Positions 1 to 8,400 of a stretch of DNA of 43,388 bases are shown piece by piece (position 1 is the first letter of the stretch; each line of letters begins with the position of its first letter). This DNA is from Candidatus Beckwithbacteria bacterium (lineage in GTDB: Bacteria > Patescibacteriota > Microgenomatia > UBA1400 > CG1-02-47-37). The stretch is from assembly GCA_026397255.1 (NCBI GenBank), contig JAPLVF010000013.1, positions 315,532-358,919 on the forward strand, read 5' to 3'. The notes below the pieces were generated by a model. It saw nothing but the letters and a program-made list of their open reading frames with translations, was not told where the DNA came from and made no database searches. The translations under genes were made by a program, and so were the position numbers.

Positions 1-10
1 ATTAAGCAAA

Positions 11-373
11 ATGTCGCCATTGGAAAGAGTTCAAAAAATAAAACAGGATTTAATTGGACTTTTTGGATTAATGGATAATGAAGAATTATTTAATGGTCTA
101 AAACCGGAACAACAAGCGGTTTTAACTGCGGCGCAATCGGCAGTAATTGTGGGAATTAGCCATTTGGTGCCAATGTTTAGGAGAAAAACCGGTTTGCCGT
201 TTTGGAAGTTGGATGTTTTACCTCAAGCAGTACAACAATTTCATTGTTTAGATTCACAAATGGTATCGGATAAATTTGGCGGGTCGAGAAAAGTTAAACC
301 CGAGGACGTGGAGATGATGGTGCTGACGCCGGAGATGAGGCGAAAACTAGTGGCAGCGCGGGGGCAAATTTGA
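11..373 (+). CDS. hypothetical protein, possibly cut by the left edge
   Basis: I do not recognise this 120-residue protein. It is mostly helical and soluble, with no signal peptide; the only hydrophobic stretch is around residues 42-55. The reading frame stays open to the left edge (codons at 2, 5 and 8 are sense), so the true start may lie outside the window and the ATG at 11 is only the first one visible. Its last 20 codons are repeated almost exactly at 1106-1162, on the far side of the next gene. The TGA stop lies within the -35 hexamer of the next gene's promoter. Confidence 0.55.
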   Translation: MSPLERVQKIKQDLIGLFGLMDNEELFNGLKPEQQAVLTAAQSAVIVGISHLVPMFRRKTGLPFWKLDVLPQAVQQFHCLDSQMVSDKFGGSRKVKPEDVEMMVLTPEMRRKLVAARGQI

Positions 374-385
374 CAGACGTAGATT
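308..385 (+). repeat. direct repeat, copy A (3' end of first gene)
   Basis: This segment and 1106-1168 align over about 60 bases: 18 codons with four amino-acid changes, then a matching tail ending in GTAGATT. Copy A has about 15 extra bases just before the tail. Here the sequence encodes the C terminus of the first gene (start VEMMVLTPEM) and runs past its stop. Confidence 0.8.
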
Positions 386-398
386 AAAACCCTATAAT
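370..398 (+). promoter_or_regulatory. consensus sigma-70 promoter
   Basis: A perfect TTGACA at 370-375, a 17-base spacer and a perfect TATAAT at 393-398 predict a transcript start near 405, about 14 bases before the ATG at 419. The -35 overlaps the stop codon of the preceding gene. It is the best consensus promoter in the window. Confidence 0.85.
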
Positions 399-418
399 AT
401 TTATACTGCCTAAAATAT

Positions 419-1090
419 ATGTTTAATAAAGAATCATTATTAGAAGCTGCAAGGCAACGTTTGGCAAAAAAGGAAGATGTTCAAAAAGAACGCGACGATA
501 GAATAAATGAACTTTTTGAAAAAGAGGTTGGGGAATTTTTTGAAAGAAAAAAAACCGCATTATTAAATGAAAGTCTCCCGGCGGTATTTACTCCATTAAT
601 TACAGAAACTAGGAATACGATTGAGCAAAGGGAGGGCCTTCAGCTTGATGAAAATTGGAGATATTACTTATATATTTCCGAGGGGGGTAAAAATAAGCGC
701 GATAAGGTATATGACCCTGGCTATGGTTATCCCAAAAAGCATTATCAATATGGAAGCGGTCATTCTAGGGATGTTCTTTATCAAGCTTGGGTTTTTGGAA
801 ATCTTGGTAAAAAAGTAAAAATGGGAATTACCATTGAACTAACAAAATACGACTATAGTAAACTCGAAGGAATATTTGTAAGTTTTGACTACGACGAAAC
901 CTCTGGTCATATAGTGTTTGTTGCTGGAAGTCCCTATGATGGGATAAAGAGCGCACAGAGAGAATGGGATGGAAAAGCAAAGACATTTAATGAATTTACT
1001 GAGAATTTAACAACTGCCTTAGATGAAAGAAATTATGCTTACTTTTTTATGGCGGAATCAGGATCAAAGAAATTTGTTCATTCTATTTAA
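419..1090 (+). CDS. hypothetical protein
   Basis: I do not recognise this 223-residue protein. Residues 1-50 are highly charged and probably a coiled coil (many Lys, Glu and Arg). The remainder is a mixed alpha/beta region rich in Tyr and Gly, with no signal peptide or membrane segment. The ATG at 419 follows a consensus promoter. The gene converges on virB4 and the two overlap by 8 bases (1083-1090). It sits between two copies of a direct repeat, which suggests it was inserted between the first gene and virB4. It may be cargo or an accessory factor. Confidence 0.75.
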   Translation: MFNKESLLEAARQRLAKKEDVQKERDDRINELFEKEVGEFFERKKTALLNESLPAVFTPLITETRNTIEQREGLQLDENWRYYLYISEGGKNKRDKVYDPGYGYPKKHYQYGSGHSRDVLYQAWVFGNLGKKVKMGITIELTKYDYSKLEGIFVSFDYDETSGHIVFVAGSPYDGIKSAQREWDGKAKTFNEFTENLTTALDERNYAYFFMAESGSKKFVHSI

Positions 1091-2933
1091 TTCTATCTTT
1101 TGAAAGTGGAGATGATGGTGTTGACACCGGAGATGTGGCGGGCACTGGTGGCGGCACAGGCGTAGATTTTTCCAGAAGCTCGGCGGGGTTGGAGGTAATC
1201 AGACTGTGTTCATTGGGGGAGGCAACGACTTTTAAGGCAACGTGATTTTGGCCGGCAAAAATCAGGCCATGGCCGACAGCGGCGGCCAGCAAAAGGTGCT
1301 TTTCGCCCTCGGAAAGAAAAAAAACAGAGCCAAGTTTTTCAATCGAGGCCGTAGACTGTTTCATTAAAATTTGAATAGAAGAATTGGTAACAATCGCCTT
1401 GCCGTAATCGGAACCCAAGAAGTCCTCGACATCTTGGGTAACGGTGGTTAAACCTAAATAATACTTACGGGCGCGCTTGGCCATGGAGTACAGAAAGCTG
1501 GCCGAGTCAGGATATTTCATCATGTACCAGGCCTCGTCCACAATTAACAAGCGTTTTTTTAAGTCCTTTTTAATCTTGGTCCAGACGAAATCGAGAACCA
1601 TAAACATGGCGACCGGGCGGAGGGCGTCTTCCAGTTCTTTGAGGGAAAAAACAGTGAAAGTATTTTGTAGATTAATATTAGTGTGCTGGTCAAAAATCCC
1701 CCGGAAAGAACCTTTGACAAATTTTTCCAAACGGGCGGCGAGGTTTTCAGCGGCTGACTCTTCCATGCCGATTAAAACTTTGTATAAATCTTCCAAAAGG
1801 GGTGGTTCATTTTTCTGGGTGCCGGGGTCGGGGGTAATGTTTTTTTGCTTGTAGGTTAAAATAATCGCCCGATCCAAAAGGGCTTCTTCCTGGGGGGAAA
1901 GTTGGCCCATAATGACTTTAAAAAGCGAGTGTAGAGATAAAACTTTTTGGCTGAGTTCGTTTTGACCCTCTTCATAAATTTGGGATAAATCAAAGGGATT
2001 AATTTTAGCCTTGGAGTTAAAAGAAAAATCAATGTATTCGCCGCCGACGGCAGAGCAGAGTTTTTGATATTCGTTTTCCGGGTCGATAATAATAATTTCG
2101 GTTTCAAACATCAGGCTGCGCAGAGCCTCGAGTTTAACCAGATAAGATTTGCCGGCACCGGACTTGGCAAAAATAACTGAGTTGGCATTTTCCAAAGAAA
2201 ACCGGTCAAGAATAATTAGGGAACCGTTGTGCTCATTAATGCCGTAAAGCACGCCCTGGTTTTGGGTTAATTCCGAGGAAGTAAAAGGAAAGGTGGTGGC
2301 TAAAGAAGTCGTGTCCATGTTGCGGGTAATCATCAGGCGGTCGTGGGCCAAAGGGAGGGTGGTTTGGAAGGCGGCTTCCATTTGCAGGCTGGCGGACTTG
2401 GCAATAATTAACAACGAGCCGAGAGTGGATTGAACGGATTGGGTGATTTTGTTTAATTCATCCAGGGTTTTGGCGGAGACAGTGACATAAAGGCCAAACT
2501 GAAAAAAGCGCTCGGCGCCTTTGGCTAGTTGCTCCTCCAGTTTTTTGGCGTCTTCCAACTTAACTTTGGTGCCGATTTGGGCAATCCGGCCGCGTTCGAC
2601 ATCCGACTGAACTTCAGCCTCCATTTCACCAATTTTCCGGCGCAAGTTGTCCATAATATCTTTGCCTTCAACCGGATAGATGTACATGGAAATATCCAAG
2701 GAGTGCTCAAAATTAATTAAAGGGGCCAACCAGTTGGCGTTAACAAATCTTGGGTATCCGGAAACAAACAAGGTGCGAAAATAAGTGTTGGCGATCTTAA
2801 GGTGATTAAAGTCAACTTCCAGGGCGCCGGGGGCAATAATGTCTTTAACGGTAGTGATGCCCTGGGAGAATTTATCTTGCGGGCTGACGGTTGGCGGGGT
2901 AGGTGGTTTTTTTTTGCCAAAACTTAGTTTCAT
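1083..2933 (-). CDS. virB4: type IV secretion ATPase VirB4/TraC, C-terminal ATPase part
   Basis: A cytoplasmic ATPase that powers assembly and transport in VirB-type secretion machines, 616 residues. The Walker A motif is at 257-263 (KSGAGKS), an IDPENEY segment at 283-289 and the Walker B motif at 462-468 (LLIVDEA), followed by the TTVTQDVEDF segment typical of the family. The N-terminal domain usual in VirB4 is carried by the separate upstream gene, whose stop overlaps this ATG by 4 bases, so the pair is probably translationally coupled. The last ~27 residues are a Pro/Ser/Thr tail (590-609 nearly all P, S, T, V, A). This tail is read antisense through a copy of the first gene's 3' end, so it is probably a late addition and not part of the fold. 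Confidence 0.93.
   Translation of the reverse strand: MKLSFGKKKPPTPPTVSPQDKFSQGITTVKDIIAPGALEVDFNHLKIANTYFRTLFVSGYPRFVNANWLAPLINFEHSLDISMYIYPVEGKDIMDNLRRKIGEMEAEVQSDVERGRIAQIGTKVKLEDAKKLEEQLAKGAERFFQFGLYVTVSAKTLDELNKITQSVQSTLGSLLIIAKSASLQMEAAFQTTLPLAHDRLMITRNMDTTSLATTFPFTSSELTQNQGVLYGINEHNGSLIILDRFSLENANSVIFAKSGAGKSYLVKLEALRSLMFETEIIIIDPENEYQKLCSAVGGEYIDFSFNSKAKINPFDLSQIYEEGQNELSQKVLSLHSLFKVIMGQLSPQEEALLDRAIILTYKQKNITPDPGTQKNEPPLLEDLYKVLIGMEESAAENLAARLEKFVKGSFRGIFDQHTNINLQNTFTVFSLKELEDALRPVAMFMVLDFVWTKIKKDLKKRLLIVDEAWYMMKYPDSASFLYSMAKRARKYYLGLTTVTQDVEDFLGSDYGKAIVTNSSIQILMKQSTASIEKLGSVFFLSEGEKHLLLAAAVGHGLIFAGQNHVALKVVASPNEHSLITSNPAELLEKSTPVPPPVPATSPVSTPSSPLSKDRIK
1106..1168 (+). repeat. direct repeat, copy B (antisense to virB4 tail)
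   Basis: Read on the plus strand this segment gives VEMMVLTPEM, then WRALVAAQA and a stop, nearly the C terminus of the first gene in the window. On the minus strand the same bases encode the proline-rich tail of VirB4. It is a second copy of 308-385; the 419-1090 gene lies between the two. Confidence 0.8.
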
Positions 2934-3637
2934 TTGGCACCATCCTTCTTAATAACTTCAGGATTGACGTTGGCGCTAATAATCGGAGCGTCGTAGCCGG
3001 CGTTTTCAGGAAAATCGACTGAGCCGGAATCGGGGTTGTAGCTTAGATAAAACAACTTGATTAATTCCGGGGTGGTGAGTTGGCGGGCTTTTAACCCCAA
3101 GCGGGTGAGTTGGGAAATTAAGTGATCGCGCTTGGGAATAAGGCTGGTGCGGGCTTTTTGCAGAATATAGTCTTTGGGCAGAGTGGGGCTGGCTTTTTTT
3201 GAGCGCAAGACAGAACCAAGAGCGGAAGAAAGGCCCAACTCCAGGCTGGAAAAAGGAATCACTAAATAAAACTTTTTATCCAGGACTTCATTTTCCGAGA
3301 CGGTTTTTTTAACAAATTCGTAATACTGGTCCAGCTGGTTTTTCAAAAGCGGGTTGGAAATTTTTTGTTTTTGGCTGTTAAGCAAAACCAGGTAGGCATT
3401 AATGTCTTTTTTCTGACTTTTAATCACTAGCTGAATTGGGAAGGTGAGGGAATTTAATAAACCGGCATAGGCATAGATAGTGGCGTCCTGTTCGGTTTCG
3501 GACAAAAGGGAAAAATTAACGGCGGTGGTTTGGAGAATGACACAACAGGAGCCATCTTTTAACAGCACCAAATTATCCCGGATATCTTCAATATCCAGAT
3601 GGTCTTGGGTGCTACCGACATTAGGGGCAGAGATCAT
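2930..3637 (-). CDS. TraC/VirB4 N-terminal domain protein
   Basis: A 235-residue protein with no ATPase motifs that matches the N-terminal half of TraC/VirB4 ATPases. It has the usual opening (a line such as DNLVLLKDGSCCVILQTTAVNF), a central charged helical part around residues 85-125 and a beta-strand segment (FYLVIPFSSLEL, near 122-133). In CPR genomes this half is commonly a separate gene just before VirB4. It overlaps both neighbours by 4 bases (3634-3637 and 2930-2933), so PrgI, TraC-N and VirB4 form a coupled three-gene operon. The assignment rests on context and the first 60 residues. Confidence 0.8.
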   Translation of the reverse strand: MISAPNVGSTQDHLDIEDIRDNLVLLKDGSCCVILQTTAVNFSLLSETEQDATIYAYAGLLNSLTFPIQLVIKSQKKDINAYLVLLNSQKQKISNPLLKNQLDQYYEFVKKTVSENEVLDKKFYLVIPFSSLELGLSSALGSVLRSKKASPTLPKDYILQKARTSLIPKRDHLISQLTRLGLKARQLTTPELIKLFYLSYNPDSGSVDFPENAGYDAPIISANVNPEVIKKDGAK

Positions 3638-4716
3638 ATGGCCTGAATTTTTAAAGGCGGAATAATTTCGCCTTTAGCTTCGAGTTTAATTATAGCGAAC
3701 TTTTGGTTGTCTTGTTCGGCCTGAATTTGGTAAACGCCGTCAGTAAGGGGAGTGGCAATAAAAAACTGGCCGAGTTTATTAGATTTAAAAGCGCGAACAG
3801 GGAGATTTTGCTTGTCGCGGATTTCAATAATCACGTTGGCCACAATTTTTCCGGCTTTGTCTAAAGTAATGCCGGCAATCAGGTTGGGTTTATCAGGTAC
3901 ATGGGGTAAAACTATGCCGGTGGCAAAAGTTGGCCCCACTTCACTGACTGTTTTGTTGCGAGGGAGTACGGGCTTAACAAAGGGCCGGGCGGCAACTTTA
4001 GGTGCCTTCGCCAAGGCTTCGGCGCCCGAAGGGGGTGTAATAATCTTAGCCTTAATAGGCATGGGTTTAACGGTTCCCGAAGGAATAGCAGCCTGTTTGG
4101 TTTCTTGGGGGGCAGTAAAAATAACGGCGTGGGGCAAAAGACACATTTGCGGAGTTAATAATTTACGGACACGGATGCCTTTAACCGGGGATTTAAAAGG
4201 CGCAGAGGGTTGAGGCCGATCATCAATAACGAGAGCGGTGGGGGAGAAACCCAGGGCGCCAAAAAGGCTGGTGACGTGCTCCAGATAGCGGGACTCCGCC
4301 AGGTCAAAGGCGGTGGTGGGAGAAGACGGGAGAGTTTTAAGATATTCGGCCACATCGCCGGGTTGGCTGGTTTTAAGATTAGGTTCCGGCGGAGGCGGAG
4401 GATTGGGAGAGAAAATGTCTAAGGGCCGGCTTTGGAGGCGGTAGATAAATTGGGTGGGGCGGAAAAGAGCGGTAAAAAAATTTAACAGCCACAGATCAAG
4501 GGGCCGGTCTTCAAAGGGGACAAAGGCCAGAGCAAAACCAAACAAAGCAAAAAACGGGGCGAGAGTCCATTTAAACAAAAAATTTATCTGGGAAGAAAAA
4601 ATCAGCCAGGCAAGCAGCAGGCCAAAGGCTAATTCCAGAAATTGTTTTAAAGTCATGTCGCCGACGAGGCGGAACTTGTAAGTGGTAATGGACTGAGGAA
4701 CAGCGTGTTGTTGCAT
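3634..4716 (-). CDS. PrgI-family (VirB3-like) membrane protein with a C-terminal beta domain
   Basis: Residues 1-95 match the PrgI family: an opening AVPQSITTYKFRLVGDMTLK, two membrane helices near 25-42 and 50-66, then FVPFEDRPLD and a PTQFIYR segment. PrgI/VirB3 proteins sit in the inner membrane next to VirB4. After a proline-rich linker (104-112) and a low-complexity region (170-275) comes a carboxypeptidase-regulatory-like beta sandwich near 278-345, seen as LDKAGKIVANVIIEIRD, LGQFFIATPL and DGVYQIQAE. Typical PrgI proteins are ~100-150 residues, so at 360 this is an extended form. Part of the linker (GAEALAKA) is encoded by a mobile-looking palindromic repeat at 4005-4022. A weak -10 (TATAGT, 4723-4728) lies 6 bases before the ATG. 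Confidence 0.85.
   Translation of the reverse strand: MQQHAVPQSITTYKFRLVGDMTLKQFLELAFGLLLAWLIFSSQINFLFKWTLAPFFALFGFALAFVPFEDRPLDLWLLNFFTALFRPTQFIYRLQSRPLDIFSPNPPPPPEPNLKTSQPGDVAEYLKTLPSSPTTAFDLAESRYLEHVTSLFGALGFSPTALVIDDRPQPSAPFKSPVKGIRVRKLLTPQMCLLPHAVIFTAPQETKQAAIPSGTVKPMPIKAKIITPPSGAEALAKAPKVAARPFVKPVLPRNKTVSEVGPTFATGIVLPHVPDKPNLIAGITLDKAGKIVANVIIEIRDKQNLPVRAFKSNKLGQFFIATPLTDGVYQIQAEQDNQKFAIIKLEAKGEIIPPLKIQAI
4005..4022. repeat. palindromic mini-repeat inside prgI-like gene
   Basis: Eighteen bases (ccttcgccaaggcttcgg) are identical to 38319-38336, and 13 of them recur at 20795-20807. Here the element lies in the disordered linker of the PrgI-like protein and is read as GAEALAKA on the minus strand. 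Confidence 0.75.
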
Positions 4717-4719
4717 AGG

Positions 4720-5316
4720 TTAACTATAATGTTTTTTTATTTTATTTTCAGGTTCATAAAATGGACGATTAACATTAATAATATTTATGATTGGTTGAGT
4801 TAAAACGCGCTTTAAAAATCCAGCCTTTTTCTTTTCAGAAAGAAATTCCTCGGGGGAGTAAAACGTATAATTAATTTCCCGGCCAAGGACTTTTTCAAGA
4901 TGATTAAAGGATTTATTTAAGCGATCGATATTAGGAGAGCCAACAATGATAAGGTCAATGTCGCTGGCAGCGGTTAGTTTATTTTTTGCGGCGGAGCCAT
5001 AAATACAGGAGTAAACAATGTTGGGAGTTTTATTAACCACCTCTTGAATTAATTTGGTTGGGCCAAATTGCTTGATTGCCAGATTTTGCAAGTCAATAAG
5101 ATAAGGGTGGAAGTGATTTAAAGAATAAATTTTTAAATTGCCTTTAATGGAAAAATTTAAGATTTCCCAACAAGCCAGTTGGTTTAATAAGCGGCTAATG
5201 GTTGAAGCCGGCCAAGAAAGCTTTTTGGCAAGCTCTCGAACATAAAAAGGCTTTTTCTCTAGAAAAAAGACGCTTAAAATTCGATAATGTTTATTGGACA
5301 AATTTAATTGTTTCAT
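4720..5316 (-). CDS. winged-helix regulator with a minimal nucleotidyltransferase domain
   Basis: A 198-residue protein counted from the ATG at 5316. Residues 8-70 form a winged helix: YVRELAKKLSWPASTISRLL is a clear helix-turn-helix. Residues 95-190 carry a polymerase-beta-type nucleotidyltransferase core (YGSAAKNKLTAASDIDLIIV) with the Gly-Ser of the first motif and an Asp-x-Asp pair. This DNA-binding plus MNT arrangement is known in bacterial transcription regulators and MntA-like proteins. An in-frame TTG at 5337 would add seven residues, but it lies upstream of the predicted transcript start, so ATG 5316 is preferred. The gene ends 3 bases before prgI, so it may lead that operon. A perfect palindrome covers the start codon and -10, which suggests self-repression. 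Confidence 0.82.
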   Translation of the reverse strand: MKQLNLSNKHYRILSVFFLEKKPFYVRELAKKLSWPASTISRLLNQLACWEILNFSIKGNLKIYSLNHFHPYLIDLQNLAIKQFGPTKLIQEVVNKTPNIVYSCIYGSAAKNKLTAASDIDLIIVGSPNIDRLNKSFNHLEKVLGREINYTFYSPEEFLSEKKKAGFLKRVLTQPIINIINVNRPFYEPENKIKKHYS

Positions 5317-5330
5317 GTTATGAAACAATT
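5306..5330. promoter_or_regulatory. perfect 25-base palindrome, probable operator
   Basis: Arms aattgtttcat (5306-5316) and atgaaacaatt (5320-5330) are exact reverse complements with a 3-base centre. The left arm contains the ATG of the winged-helix gene and the right arm overlaps its -10 hexamer (5328-5333). Its size and place fit the binding site of a dimeric winged-helix protein, most simply the product of the gene itself. Confidence 0.75.
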
Positions 5331-5356
5331 GTACCAAAAAATAGAATACCTGTCAA
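5328..5356 (-). promoter_or_regulatory. promoter of the winged-helix/nucleotidyltransferase gene
   Basis: On the minus strand, TTGACA (5351-5356) is followed by a 17-base spacer ending in TGG and then TACAAT (5328-5333). This is a consensus -35 with a TGn-extended -10. The predicted start near 5320-5321 leaves only about 5 bases before the ATG at 5316. Confidence 0.8.
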
Positions 5357-5430
5357 TGCAGTGTGTATTTTTGCATTTCAACTGCAAATTTACATAAAAA
5401 CGATTAGGTTTTTAAACCCTTTGTTTATAG

Positions 5431-5459
5431 TTGAAAACAGGCGGTGATTAAAATAGAAT
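5431..5459 (+). promoter_or_regulatory. promoter of the 1490-residue gene
   Basis: TTGAAA (5431-5436), a 17-base spacer and TAGAAT (5454-5459), with the ATG nine bases further at 5469. The predicted transcript would have a leader of about 2-3 bases. The 131-base divergent gap 5338-5468 otherwise holds only the opposing promoter. Confidence 0.65.
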
Positions 5460-5468
5460 GAAAGAGAT

Positions 5469-8400
5469 ATGAATGACAAAGGAATAGAAACAAGTGAGGT
5501 AATTAAAGGCGCAGCAAAACATTTAAAAGAAGCAACCCTTCCGACGGGAATAAAGAAAGAAACAGAAACCGGAGAAGTTAAGTTTGAGGAAACCAGGCAA
5601 GAGGGGGAAATTTTTGACAGGGCATTTAATAATGAACCTTTGACTGTGGCGGACGTAAGGTCTTACTTGAAAGCTTCTAAAAAAGAGTTGGCGGTTTTGG
5701 AAAAAATACCGGATTCAGTGAAGTTTAGTTTGGGGCCAGACGTGGCAGGGCAAAATAAAAGAAAAGAGCAGTTAAGAGAAATATTAAAAATAATCGGAGT
5801 CGAAGAGGTTCAGGTTGAGGGAGAAAATTTTACAGCAGATGAAATATGGGATGCGGTTTGTTATGAGTTTCGATCGGAACATAATTTTAGCGGCAAAAAA
5901 GACGAGGCGAAAGATTTATTAGGGGATGTTAGGGGGGCAGTAATTAAAAAACAGGCGAAGAAGATTATTGATAAGACGGGGAACAATAATGCGGAAAATA
6001 TTTTAAACATTGCGACGAGTTTGGTAGTAGAAGAGGTTGATCCACTGTCTTTGAGAGAAAAAAATTTACGGAGACCATTTAAAGAAACTTTATTTACACC
6101 ACACGAAAAACAGAAAATACCAAATGTGGCAGAGGCAATTGTTAGAGACGTGATTGTAACGAAAAAAAATTTGGAACGGTGGCAGGTAGTTAATACTTTT
6201 TTAACCCAAATAGCTGAAGGGAGAACGGGGCAAATAAAGGAACCAGAGCCGGGAGATCGGCAATTACCATATCAATTAAGTTTTGACGAGTCCAGAAAAA
6301 GAATGGTGATTGATCATTTGCCAGATAAAGACGTAGACGAGATTTGTGAGGTGTTAAAAGATACAGACATGATGGTGGGGAGGGCACAAGATCAGGTGAT
6401 GCAGGGGGTTCAGGGGTATTGGGGTTGGACGGCTGAGGTAGTGATTAGGCGGGCGCATGAAATTTGGTCAGAAACATCAAAATCAATTCAAAAAGACCTA
6501 AGCGGGATGATGACCCATCTTTCGGAAGTAGGACACGGGCATTTTATTGCCGCTGCCCTAGAAATACCAGATGTGGGTAAAATTTTAGCCATGCTGGATT
6601 GGTACCAGCAACGCGATTCGGCAACCAATAGGCCTTTGCCGATGCCCGAAGTAACAGATGTTGTAAAAAATGTTAAGAAAAAAGCTAAACTATTGGGAAT
6701 TCCCTCCAGTAAGGTTGATTTAGCCTTTTTCTTAACCCAACTATTACAAACCGGGCACTGGATTGGGAAAGTTGGTTTAAAGCATAGAAATATTTTGGAA
6801 AGATACGGTTTGGAAGAAGAGGCAACGGGTTTGCCGATCGGAACGTTTGATAAAATTTTACCGCAAGTTGGTGGTCGGGTACGAGAAGATATGCCTAAAA
6901 TAGATATGGAGGATATGTCGAGAGAGGAGAGAATTAATTTTGAGTTGCAAGTGCGGGATTTTAGTGAAACCGTGGTGGGAACCTGTTTGGATTGGAGTGC
7001 GGAACACCTAAAGAGAATACCCGATGCTGCTTTACAAGAAGATGTTTTATACAGAATGAAGGTGGGGGAGCCGCCGCTTTATAGGCCACCAGAAGAGATT
7101 GATGAAAGAATTGTAGCGGCAATTCATGAAAAACAAATGTTGTTTAAAGAGGATCCGAAAAAACCCTTAGCAAAAACAAAAGAATTGTTAGAAGAAAGTT
7201 ATTTGCACCGGGAGCAATACCGGTGGCTGTTTGTCTGGGCAAGCTTCGGCGGACTATATAACGAATGGAAGGGAAAGACAGGGGTTGAAGGAAATTGGGC
7301 GCGGCGACTAGGGAAACAAGCAGTGGAAAAACAATATTTAAATCCAATAAAACAAGAAGACAGGCAAGCCTTAATTGATTGGTTGCAAAACAAGGATTTT
7401 GCCAAAGCAACCTTGGCAGAAGCAGGAATGGACCCAGGCTGGATTACTGATGAGGTGATAGTGGAACTCTTTACGGATGACAACATGAGGCGAGTGAACG
7501 AATTCAGACAAGGAATTATGGAGAGCCAAAATGAAAAAGTGAAACTATCGGATTTAAAGAAAGAAATTGAAGTATTTAGTAGGCCGGGAAATAGGCTAAC
7601 CCCAGAAGAAAGAAATAAGTTTTTGGCTACAGCATTGGAGTTTGTGTTAAGGGATAAAAGGACCTGGAATGTGGATATGGGGATAAATAACAGTAGGTTT
7701 AGCGATCCGAATTTAAATTTAGCCAGAGAAGTTAGAGAAAAGAGTGAATTTGGGGCAAACGAGGCCCATATATTAGTAACGATGGAAGATTTCCGTCAAC
7801 AAATCCACAACACTTTTGGGAAAATCTTAGGGAACATGGCCTTAATTCATTTGGAGCAGGAATTCCCGGATGTTAAAAAGTATATGGCAGAGTTAACCAA
7901 TGCTTATGGAGACGATGGTTTGACCAGGCAGGGGACATTAACCGGCCCCTGGATGGCAATGGAAACGTCTTTAAGTACCAGGGCGGGGAATATGATTACG
8001 GATTATTATTTGTTGGGGTACGAGGCAACAGGAGGAGATTGGGTAACAAGCCAGCAGCATCTTTACGACAGGTTTGATATCAACAGAATTTTCCACGAAC
8101 ATTTTCATCCGGTGGTGGGAACGGCGCGAAGAATTTATGGAATACAGACATATGAAAACTGGATTGACGATATTTTAGCAAAACAAAGGGCGGTACCGTC
8201 TAATGCGTTGGATACAAGATGGGAACGACTTTTTATAAGCATGCCGGATTTGCAGAAAATAATTACACTGTTAATTATTGGAGGAGAGGGAAAGGGGATG
8301 TATTCACATTGTGTAAAAAGAATTTTGAAAAATGGAGGGGAAGGAGAAATTATTTTACGAGATGAATCTGATTATTGGTTGGCAAGAACAGAAAGAGAAG

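Noticed and set aside
5202-5447. Plus-strand open frame between the winged-helix gene and the 1490-residue gene
   Set aside because: It is antisense to a well-supported gene and its operator, and the translation shows no family features.
8094-8108. HEHFH in the 1490-residue protein as a zinc protease
   Set aside because: A single five-residue match in a 1490-residue protein can be chance, and no third ligand or flanking hydrophobic pattern was found. Kept only as a hint.
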